Source of the DNA: Pseudomonadaceae bacterium
GTDB lineage: Bacteria; Pseudomonadota; Alphaproteobacteria; UBA2136; UBA6156
NCBI GenBank assembly: GCA_947464215.1
Contig: CANHVX010000046.1
Span: 1-7,133, forward strand
Length of the DNA: 7,133 nt
Reading direction: 5' to 3'
The notes beneath the pieces are model-generated. The model did not search any database. It saw only the letters and a list, made by a program, of their open reading frames with translations, and was not told the origin of the DNA. Each line of letters starts with the position of its first letter. Position 1 is the stretch's first letter. Positions 1 to 5,071 of this stretch are shown piece by piece. Position numbers and translations under genes: made by a program.

Positions 1-621
1 ACGGGTATCAAGGTGTTCAACTGGTTGGCCACGATGTGGGGCGGCAGCATTGCCTTCACCACCGCCATGAAGTTTGCGGTGGGGTTTGTGGTGCTGTTTA
101 CCATTGGGGGGCTCTCGGGCGTGGTGTTGTCCAGCGCCCCGGTTGATTACATGATGCACGACACCTATTACGTTGTCGCCCACATTCACTATGTCTTTGT
201 TACGGGTAGCTTTTTCGGCATGATGGCCGCGCTGTATCACTGGTTCCCCAAGATGACAGGGCGCATGCTGTCGGAAAAAATCGGCAACGTGCACTTCTGG
301 CTGAGCTTTATCAGCGTGAACGTCACCTTCTTCCCGATGCACTTCCTGGGCATGATGGGCATGCCGCGCCGCATCGCCGACTACAACCCGATGTATGCCG
401 ACCTCAACATGCTGTGCACCATTGGCGCCTTCCTGTTTGGCATCACGCAACTGTTGATCATCATCAACCTTATCTACAGCGCCAAACGCGGCAAAAAGGC
501 ACCCGCAAACCCCTGGGGCGCCACCACGCTAGAGTGGACCCACACCAGCAGCCCCCCGCACGAGCACAACTTCGAGAAAATTCCCGTGTGGACGCACAAA
601 GACGCCTATCCGCATCATTAA
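1..621 (+). CDS. ctaD: Cytochrome c oxidase subunit I, C-terminal part (5' end outside window)
   Basis: Subunit I is the catalytic core of the aa3-type terminal oxidase in the inner membrane; it reduces O2 to water with electrons from cytochrome c and pumps protons. The frame is open from base 1, so the N-terminal part, including the CuB ligands, lies outside the window; 206 residues are visible. The segment HDTYYVVAHIHYV (visible residues 53-65) carries the histidines that ligate heme a3 (residue 61) and heme a (residue 63). Further on are WFPKMTGRM and GMPRRIADY; its Arg pair (123-124) matches the arginines that contact the heme propionates. Several hydrophobic helices follow the family pattern. 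The commonest form of the ligand motif is AHFHYV; here the residue between the two ligands is Ile. The tail is polar and His-rich, ending in PHH. It is followed after 25 bases by a small membrane-protein gene and then ctaE, so it is part of a cox operon. Identification is secure from the ligand motif. Confidence 0.96.
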   Translation, partial: TGIKVFNWLATMWGGSIAFTTAMKFAVGFVVLFTIGGLSGVVLSSAPVDYMMHDTYYVVAHIHYVFVTGSFFGMMAALYHWFPKMTGRMLSEKIGNVHFWLSFISVNVTFFPMHFLGMMGMPRRIADYNPMYADLNMLCTIGAFLFGITQLLIIINLIYSAKRGKKAPANPWGATTLEWTHTSSPPHEHNFEKIPVWTHKDAYPHH

Positions 622-646
622 TCCGTAGCGATATCAGGCCCATACC

Positions 647-862
647 ATGGATAAGCGTCAATTGTTACAGCAGCACAAGGCCAACCAACGCCTGGCGATA
701 GGCCTGCTGCTGTTTGCCGGTGCGGTGGCGGCCAGTGTGTTTGGCTGGCGCTTGGCGCACCATAAGCCCGCGATGCCCTCGGGCAGCGGCTATGGGATGG
801 CCTATGTGCACGAGAATACACCCCCATCAACCTCGCAAGCGGAGACCCCCGATGCCCGATAA
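647..862 (+). CDS. Small single-pass membrane protein in the cox operon (function unknown; CtaG- or CoxF-like N-terminus)
   Basis: This is a 71-residue protein with a short basic, Gln-rich N-terminus (MDKRQLLQQHKANQR), one hydrophobic helix at about residues 16-34, and a Pro/Ser/Gly/His-containing tail likely to face the periplasm. The ATG at 647 has a weak CAGG eight bases upstream. The gene starts 25 bases after ctaD and overlaps the next gene by 11 bases, so it is co-transcribed and probably translationally coupled. From family knowledge, the place between ctaD and ctaE often holds ctaG (Cox11, the CuB chaperone) and small CoxF-type helices. The stretch ASVFGWRLA resembles the end of the Cox11 anchor helix (ASVPLYRLF), but the Cox11 cysteines and the large soluble domain are absent. 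Its place in the operon, intact frame and helix support a real gene. Its role in oxidase assembly is inference. Confidence 0.7.
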   Translation: MDKRQLLQQHKANQRLAIGLLLFAGAVAASVFGWRLAHHKPAMPSGSGYGMAYVHENTPPSTSQAETPDAR

Positions 863-1169
863 TCTGCATTACAACAAGGCCGAGCTGGAGAAGGATTACA
901 CCAACACCTACCATATGTTCATGAAGGCGGGGGCCATCGGGGTGGTCGGGGCCATTATCTATTTTTTTGCGATGGTGGTGTATCTGGGCGGCTGGAGCCA
1001 CACCCACTCCGATGATTTTGTGCGCGATTTTGGCGACCGCATCACCATCGAATACGGCGGCAAAAAACTGCCGATGTTCGAAGACCCATCCCTGGCCGCC
1101 CAAACTGCCAACCACCGCCCGTTAAACCAGTCGGAACCCCAACCGAAAGCGCAAAATCATGGCCAATAA
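852..1169 (+). CDS. Small membrane protein in the cox operon, possible aa3 oxidase subunit IV-like
   Basis: This is a 105-residue protein: a charged N-terminal segment, one helix at about residues 26-46 (AGAIGVVGAIIYFFAMVVYL), then a polar tail with a compact segment DRITIEYGGKKLPMF at 62-76 and a Gln/Pro/Asn-rich end. The ATG at 852 is chosen because GGAG lies at 841-844, seven bases upstream, and because it gives an 11-base overlap with the preceding gene. The frame continues upstream but only as a shadow of that gene. It overlaps ctaE by 11 bases. The approach to the helix, TNTYHMFMKAG, recalls the (T/E)-(T)-(F/Y)-HGF-(I/L)-K pattern of the short alphaproteobacterial subunit IV (COX4_pro_2 type). 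That subunit is usually about 40-60 residues long, so the extra C-terminal 55-60 residues are unusual. Translation seems certain from context; the subunit IV assignment is a weak motif inference. Confidence 0.72.
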   Translation: MPDNLHYNKAELEKDYTNTYHMFMKAGAIGVVGAIIYFFAMVVYLGGWSHTHSDDFVRDFGDRITIEYGGKKLPMFEDPSLAAQTANHRPLNQSEPQPKAQNHGQ

Positions 1170-1962
1170 CCACCACGCCGACCACGAGTTTTACATCCCC
1201 GCCGGCAGCATTTGGCCGCCCGTTAGCTGCCTGGGCGCGGGCTTGCTGGCCTTTGGGTTTATCGGGCACTTGCATTTTCAACCCGCCATCATCGGCAATG
1301 GGCTGATGGTGGTGGGCGGGCTTATCACGCTCATGGCCGCCTTGCAGTGGTTCGCCGAGATGACCCGTTCCGCAGGCGCGCGCGGCTACGGCAAGGGCAT
1401 GGTGCCGTTGGTGCAAGATCTGGCCCAGCGCTACGGGATGATTTTCTTTATTGTCTCGGAAGTGATGTTTTTCAGCGCGTTTTTTGCCGCCTATTTCTTT
1501 TTGCGCGCCCACAACCCCGAGTGGCCACCGGCCAATATTGCAGAAATTCCCGTGCATTTGCCGATGCTGGCCACGCTCATTTTATTGACAAGTGGCGCAA
1601 CCATCACCTGGGCGCACCATGCGCTGCTCACCAACCGCCGCCAGGCGGCGATGACGGCCACCGGCCTCACCTGGGGCCTCGGGGTAATCTTTTTGGGGGT
1701 GCAGGCCTATGAGTATGCGCACTTGGTGCACGAAGGTGTAGGCTTAACCAGCGGCGTGTTTGGTTCTATTTTTTACATGATAACGGGCTTTCACGGCTTC
1801 CACGTGCTGTTGGGGTCTCTCATGCTGATGTGGGCCCATTGGCGCATGAAAAAGGGCGATTACACCCGCCACAACCACTTCTACTTCGAAGCCGCCGCCT
1901 GGTATTGGCACTTCGTCGACGTGGTCTGGATCGGCCTGTTCCTGTTTGTGTATGTGCTGTAG
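1159..1962 (+). CDS. ctaE: Cytochrome c oxidase subunit III
   Basis: Subunit III is the third core subunit of the aa3 oxidase. It is a polytopic inner-membrane protein that stabilises subunit I and supports proton uptake. The 267 residues match the usual bacterial length of about 260-295. Diagnostic segments are FFIVSEVMFFSAFFAAYFF (about 96-114), which contains the conserved membrane Glu at 101 (the DCCD-reactive Glu90 of the bovine protein); ATITWAHHA (147-155); FYMITGFHGFHVLLG (205-219); and WYWHFVDVVWIGLFLF at the C-terminus. About seven hydrophobic segments are present. The N-terminus (MANNHHADHEFYIP) is His-rich, as is common in the family. The ATG at 1159 lies inside the end of the preceding gene (11-base overlap) with only a weak purine stretch (GAAAG) upstream, which suggests translational coupling. 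No further oxidase gene follows; the operon appears to end here. Confidence 0.97.
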   Translation: MANNHHADHEFYIPAGSIWPPVSCLGAGLLAFGFIGHLHFQPAIIGNGLMVVGGLITLMAALQWFAEMTRSAGARGYGKGMVPLVQDLAQRYGMIFFIVSEVMFFSAFFAAYFFLRAHNPEWPPANIAEIPVHLPMLATLILLTSGATITWAHHALLTNRRQAAMTATGLTWGLGVIFLGVQAYEYAHLVHEGVGLTSGVFGSIFYMITGFHGFHVLLGSLMLMWAHWRMKKGDYTRHNHFYFEAAAWYWHFVDVVWIGLFLFVYVL

Positions 1963-1968
1963 CGCGAA

Positions 1969-2013
1969 GCGATAAGTGGGTAGGCCTTCCTATCGCATAG
2001 GAGAGGTGCGCAC
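1969..2013 (+). repeat. Competing inverted repeats between ctaE and the methyltransferase gene
   Basis: GCGATA (1969-1974) is complementary to TATCGC (1991-1996). A second perfect stem, TCCTAT (1988-1993) with ATAGGA (1997-2002) around a CGC loop, shares bases with the first, so the two stems exclude each other. An 8-base palindrome GTGCGCAC follows at 2006-2013. No T-run follows on the plus strand, so this is not a standard intrinsic terminator. It could be a degenerate end-of-operon hairpin, an operator or a leader structure; the function is not known. Confidence 0.4.
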
Positions 2014-2057
2014 GTCCAACCCAACCGGCCAAGCCGCAACAGATGGTGCCAAGAGAT

Positions 2058-2064
2058 AGGGGAA
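2058..2064 (+). promoter_or_regulatory. Ribosome binding site of the methyltransferase gene
   Basis: The purine run AGGGGAA lies upstream of three successive possible starts: GTG 2065, ATG 2068 and ATG 2071. Its AGGGG core ends at 2062, eight bases before ATG 2071, which makes 2071 (or 2068) much more likely than the immediately adjacent GTG. It is among the clearest Shine-Dalgarno sequences in the window. Confidence 0.6.
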
Positions 2065-2070
2065 GTGATG

Positions 2071-2691
2071 ATGCATCCGACCATGCAAACCTATATAAGC
2101 CCAAAGGGGGCCGCAGCCTATCTGGCAAAAGAAGCCCCGCACGAAAATGCGCGCAACGCGCAGGCATGGGCATTGCTAGAAGGCCTTGATCTGCAGGGCA
2201 AAATTGCGCTCGATATGGGCTGTGGTTTTGGCCGCGATACCGCAGAAATACGCCGCCGGGGGGCAACGTGCTGGGGTGTAGATGTAAGCCCTCCCTTACT
2301 TTATGAGGCCCAACAGCGCTATGGGGGCACACAGTGGTGTCAGGCCGATATGTTAACGTTACACACGCCCCCCGCTCAACCGGTCGATTTTATCTGGAGT
2401 GCAGCCAGTCTGGTGCATGTGCCTCATGAGGCCGTGGAAGCGTTGGTGACGCGGTGGGTGCGGTGGCTAAATCCAGGTGGATATGTCGGTATTATCACCA
2501 AAGCGGGGGTGGGGCAGAGGGTGTTTTACAACCTCGGCGAAGATCTACCGCGCGTCATGGTGTATCACACGTTGGCCCACCTGCGTGGGGTTCTCGAGGG
2601 GTGCGGGGCGAAGGTCGAACATGCCACCGAAGCCGATGTAACGGCGTCGGGCGAGCCGTTGCTCTCCATCCGTGCACGATATGAGGGCTAG
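2071..2691 (+). CDS. Class I SAM-dependent methyltransferase, substrate unknown
   Basis: A cytosolic Rossmann-fold methyltransferase of 206 residues. Residue numbers here count from ATG 2071. Motif I is ALDMGCGFGRDTA (about 46-58), the SAM-binding glycine loop. An acidic residue ending strand 2 is in WGVDVS (Asp 71). QADM supplies the Asp near the adenine (93). FIWSAASLVHVP (about 107-118) and LNPGGYVGIITKAG (about 133-146) complete the core. The pattern (I)W-x-x-ASL-x-HVP followed by NPGG and a Lys-Ala/Glu-Gly segment is that of a broad group of small Methyltransf_11/25-type enzymes; it does not tell the substrate. No target-recognition domain is visible. It stands alone: about 108 bases after ctaE, and convergent with the YdcF-like gene, with only 11 bases between their stop codons. 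Codons such as TTA, CTA and ATA seem more frequent than in the neighbouring genes, so later acquisition is possible but unproven. Confidence 0.9.
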   Translation: MHPTMQTYISPKGAAAYLAKEAPHENARNAQAWALLEGLDLQGKIALDMGCGFGRDTAEIRRRGATCWGVDVSPPLLYEAQQRYGGTQWCQADMLTLHTPPAQPVDFIWSAASLVHVPHEAVEALVTRWVRWLNPGGYVGIITKAGVGQRVFYNLGEDLPRVMVYHTLAHLRGVLEGCGAKVEHATEADVTASGEPLLSIRARYEG

Positions 2692-2707
2692 GTGCCGGGG
2701 GCCTAGC
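2687..2707. repeat. Inverted repeat spanning the stop codons of two convergent genes
   Basis: GCTAGG (2687-2692) and CCTAGC (2702-2707) form a perfect 6-base stem around a 9-base GC-rich loop. The left arm contains the TAG stop of the methyltransferase gene (2689-2691), and the right arm contains the complement of the TAG stop of the YdcF-like gene (2703-2705). It may act as a weak bidirectional transcription end, but neither side is followed by a T-run, so it is not a canonical intrinsic terminator. Confidence 0.4.
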
Positions 2708-3302
2708 GCAAAAAGGGGGCAACCAGCAGCTTATTGTATTCCTGCCAAATGAGCCACAGCCCCACATCTTCGGGCTGAACGGCCAGGATATGCACATGCA
2801 GCTGGGGGGCAAGCAGCCGCCCCAATAATGCAACCCGGGCCGCATGGTAAGTGCTCGTAATCACGCCCACATGCGTCGCTCCGGTGGTCGAGGCCCACAC
2901 GGCCAGGCTCTGCATATTTTGGTGGGTGGTCTGGGCGCTATCCAACATCACACTGGCCAGCTGGGCAGCCGAAAGCGAGGGTGTCAGGTCGGCCACCCGC
3001 ACCATGGTGTCCAGCGTGGTGCCCGGGTTCACGCCCGAAATAAGCACCGGGCCGTCAAACCCGTGCTGGATGGCGCGCAGGGCGGTTTTTACGCGCCCGC
3101 TGCCGCCGGTAAACACGGCTAGGCCGTCTAACTGGGGCGGCAGGGTGGTGTAGGGTGCGGGCAAGGCAAATACAAACAAGGCAAAACCCAAACCATACGC
3201 AGAAACCAGGAGGCTTGCTGCCAAGATGAACCGTCCGCGCCACCCCAAAACCGGCGGGCGGGGGATATGGAGGCTTAAAAATGCGTGTGATACGTGGCGC
3301 AC
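2703..3302 (-). CDS. YdcF/DUF218-family envelope protein
   Basis: A 199-residue protein with a basic N-terminus, one membrane anchor at about residues 24-46, and a DUF218/YdcF-like domain predicted to lie outside the cytoplasmic membrane. Family motifs in order: LAVFTGGSGRVKTAL (61-75), VLISGVNPG (86-94), DSAQTTHQNMQ (121-131, matching the family's Asp...Asn-Thr...Glu-Asn-Ala segment), VGVITSTYHAARV (145-157), and a C-terminal EYNKLL. The biochemical activity of the family is poorly known; related SanA/ElyC-type proteins are tied to envelope integrity. It lies 48 bases downstream of ftsX on the same strand, a linkage common in alphaproteobacteria, where an acyltransferase (plsC) often follows; here a convergent methyltransferase gene lies there instead. 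The start is the GTG at 3302, which precedes the anchor helix; no Shine-Dalgarno sequence is visible, so the exact start is uncertain. Confidence 0.85.
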   Translation of the reverse strand: MRHVSHAFLSLHIPRPPVLGWRGRFILAASLLVSAYGLGFALFVFALPAPYTTLPPQLDGLAVFTGGSGRVKTALRAIQHGFDGPVLISGVNPGTTLDTMVRVADLTPSLSAAQLASVMLDSAQTTHQNMQSLAVWASTTGATHVGVITSTYHAARVALLGRLLAPQLHVHILAVQPEDVGLWLIWQEYNKLLVAPFLR

Positions 3303-3342
3303 AATAGATGCATGTATAACACAGGTAAGGCGAACATGGCGA

Positions 3343-3350
3343 GGGGGGGG
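3343..3350. repeat. Eight-G homopolymer just after the ftsX stop codon
   Basis: Eight consecutive G on the plus strand (C8 in the sense of ftsX) directly abut the ftsX TAG (complement at 3351-3353). They lie in the 48-base spacer before the YdcF-like gene, outside both coding frames as called here. Such tracts can vary in length by slippage or be sequencing-error sites; no regulatory role is shown. Confidence 0.5.
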
Positions 3351-4235
3351 CTATACGCGCCGGATCATGCCCAGCGCCGTAAGGGCTGTCACCGCGGCGG
3401 CCAGAGCGGGAAGGAGGAGGGGGGCACACAACAGGGCTAACCAGACATTGGCGGCCATGTGGCTAGCCAGCACAGGCGTGGTGGCAGAGGCGGCGGCCAG
3501 TAGCGCAGCGGCGGCCAGGGTGCCAACCAGGGTGCCAAGGCAGACGTGGCCGACAACCGAACGCAGCAAGGCCAAGGCCAGCGAAGCGTCGGTGGCGCCA
3601 AGTTGAATCAGCAATTGAATGGCATGCTGTCGTGCCAGCAGCCCCACGCGCACGGTCAGCCCGATAATAAGGGCAAGGATAGCCAGCATCACCAGCCCCA
3701 GAATGGCCGCGCCGCGCTGGAGGGCTTCAATGATACGTCCAACATCCTGAAGCACGGGGGCATGGTCATCCAGCTCGGCGGTGGGGAAGCCTTGGGCCAG
3801 GGTGGCGCGCACGGCGTTGCGGGGGGCATCTCCGGCTACCGAGAGCTGCACCACGGTCGGCAGGGGCAGCGCGGCTGTGTTGCTGATAACGGGGGCCAAC
3901 CAACCTTGCAGGGTGGTGGGGGGCACTACGGCCACGTTGTCCACACCGGCCAGCGTGGGCAACGTGGCAACCAGCTGGTTCAGGGCGGTGGGGTCGGTGT
4001 CTGGCGGCAGATAGATCATGAGGCTGGAACGTTTATCCAGCTGCCAGTGGTGGTAGATGTTGTGGGTCAGCTGGGCGCTGGCGGCACCCAGGGCCACCAC
4101 CCAGGCCAGCAGGGCGCACAGCGTCACCAGCAGCTTGAAAATACGCATGCGGCGTAAGCCAAGGGCAAGGCTCAGGGCACGGGCCGAGTGGCCGTAGTGG
4201 CGCAGGGTGCGCAGGGCTGTGGGGGTAGAGGTCAT
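3351..4235 (-). CDS. ftsX: Cell division protein FtsX
   Basis: FtsX is the membrane half of the FtsEX complex, which couples ATP hydrolysis by FtsE at the division site to activation of periplasmic peptidoglycan hydrolases. This protein has 294 residues, near the usual length. It shows a cytoplasmic N-terminus, a first helix at about 31-53, an extracytoplasmic domain at about 55-172 (including LDDHAPVLQDV, typical of alphaproteobacterial FtsX), then three helices at about 174-198, 227-249 and 262-287. The cytoplasmic loop LARQHAIQLLIQLGATD (200-216) matches the conserved segment in which FtsX/MacB-type permeases contact their ATPase. The ATG at 4235 overlaps the ftsE TGA as ATGA, the usual coupled junction. 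An in-frame start at 4268 exists but would lie deeper inside ftsE and is less likely. The sequence is very Ala/Leu-rich with weak overall conservation, as is normal for FtsX; gene order makes the call firm. Confidence 0.93.
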   Translation of the reverse strand: MTSTPTALRTLRHYGHSARALSLALGLRRMRIFKLLVTLCALLAWVVALGAASAQLTHNIYHHWQLDKRSSLMIYLPPDTDPTALNQLVATLPTLAGVDNVAVVPPTTLQGWLAPVISNTAALPLPTVVQLSVAGDAPRNAVRATLAQGFPTAELDDHAPVLQDVGRIIEALQRGAAILGLVMLAILALIIGLTVRVGLLARQHAIQLLIQLGATDASLALALLRSVVGHVCLGTLVGTLAAAALLAAASATTPVLASHMAANVWLALLCAPLLLPALAAAVTALTALGMIRRV

Positions 4236-4921
4236 GTGTTTATGTCGTCTTTGTGTGTCACCAGACATCCGTTTTCCAGACGCAAAATGGGGATTTGTTT
4301 GCTGGCAATCAGGCCAACATCGTGGGTGGCGAGCACGATGGTGGTGCCATGCTTGTGGAGTTCGCTGAGAAGGTGGAGAATTTTGCGGGCCATGGCCGCG
4401 TCCACGTTGCCGGTGGGTTCATCGGCCAGCAGCAGGTCGGGGCGGTGCACCACGGCGCGGGCAATGGCGGTGCGTTGTTGTTCGCCGCCGGAAAGTTCGC
4501 CGGCCGGGCGGTTAGCGAGGGGGGTTAAGCCAACCCATTCCAGCATTTCATCAACCGCATGGGCGGGGGCGTTGGTGTGCACGGGGTTGAGAAGGAGGGG
4601 GAGTTCAACATTTTGGCGCACGGTCAGGTGGGGCAGAAGGCGGAAGTCTTGCCAGATGACCCCCAGCTTGCGGCGCAGGGCGGCGCGGGCGCGGCGGTGG
4701 GCGCTGTCCACGTGTATGCCATCAATCCACACATCGCCGGTCGAAGGCGGCGTGCTGAGCGTAAGGATGTTGAAGAGGGTGGTTTTGCCGGCGCCACTGG
4801 GGCCTGTCAGCAGGTGGAAACTGCCACGTGCCAGCTCAAGCGAAACATGCTGAAGCGCCCAAGGGTTGTGCTGGGCTGTGCCCGAAAGGTAACGGTAGCC
4901 AACATGGTCAAGGCGTATCAT
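4232..4921 (-). CDS. ftsE: Cell division ATP-binding protein FtsE
   Basis: FtsE is the cytoplasmic ABC-type ATPase of FtsEX and acts at the Z-ring to gate cell-wall hydrolase activation through FtsX. The protein has 229 residues (E. coli FtsE has 222) with a complete nucleotide-binding domain: Walker A GPSGAGKTT (40-48), Q-loop Gln 91 in VIWQDFRLLPHLT, signature LSGGEQQR (143-150), Walker B LLLADEPTGNVD (163-174) with catalytic Glu 168, and switch His 200 in ATHD. The FtsE-style text QDFRLL and DEPTGNVD separates it from LolD and other paralogues, and ftsX follows with an ATGA overlap. The ATG at 4921 is chosen because MIRLDHVGYRY is the normal family start and AGGG lies nine bases upstream; an in-frame ATG at 4987 would add 22 residues rich in Arg and Pro. 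A small insertion (about residues 12-20, LSGTAQHNP) precedes strand 2. The gene is divergent from the zinc-ribbon gene. Confidence 0.97.
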   Translation of the reverse strand: MIRLDHVGYRYLSGTAQHNPWALQHVSLELARGSFHLLTGPSGAGKTTLFNILTLSTPPSTGDVWIDGIHVDSAHRRARAALRRKLGVIWQDFRLLPHLTVRQNVELPLLLNPVHTNAPAHAVDEMLEWVGLTPLANRPAGELSGGEQQRTAIARAVVHRPDLLLADEPTGNVDAAMARKILHLLSELHKHGTTIVLATHDVGLIASKQIPILRLENGCLVTHKDDINT

Positions 4922-5071
4922 GGGGATAGGCCCTGTGCGGCTATCAAGGCTGGGTGTGTCGCGGCGGGGGCGGTGGGCGGCGTTCATGCGGGCGGTATGG
5001 TAGCCTTGGCCGAGAAAATCGTCTAGGCTGTTGGTCAATAAAACCGAGAAAGCAACAAACGTAGCACGCTC
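4922..5071. promoter_or_regulatory. Divergent intergenic region between ftsE and the zinc-ribbon gene
   Basis: These 150 bases must hold the promoter of the zinc-ribbon gene and probably that of ftsE-ftsX, since the two units point apart and nothing else lies between them. The stretch 5010-5062 is noticeably more A/T-rich than its surroundings. TTGACC reads on the minus strand at 5038-5033 and could be a -35 element for ftsE, but I find no convincing -10 box at 16-18 bases. No clear promoter can be given for either direction. The zinc-ribbon gene also lacks a visible Shine-Dalgarno sequence. Confidence 0.35.

Noticed and set aside
1042..1557. A minus-strand open frame of 171 codons across the start of ctaE
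   Set aside because: It is antisense to well-conserved subunit III sequence and its product has no recognisable motif; such open antisense frames are expected at this GC content.
2006..2059. A 17-codon open frame GTG...TAG before the methyltransferase, preceded by AGGAG, as a leader peptide
   Set aside because: The AGGAG is only two bases from the GTG, too close for initiation. The encoded peptide has no run of one amino acid typical of attenuators.
3303..3325. TATACAT on the minus strand upstream of the YdcF-like gene as a -10 promoter element
   Set aside because: No -35 element at suitable spacing is visible, and it lies only about 9 bases before the start codon within an apparent operon.
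3546..4157. A plus-strand open frame of 203 codons opposite ftsX
   Set aside because: The product is a Gly/Gln/His-rich low-complexity text caused by antisense reading of an Ala/Leu-rich membrane protein.
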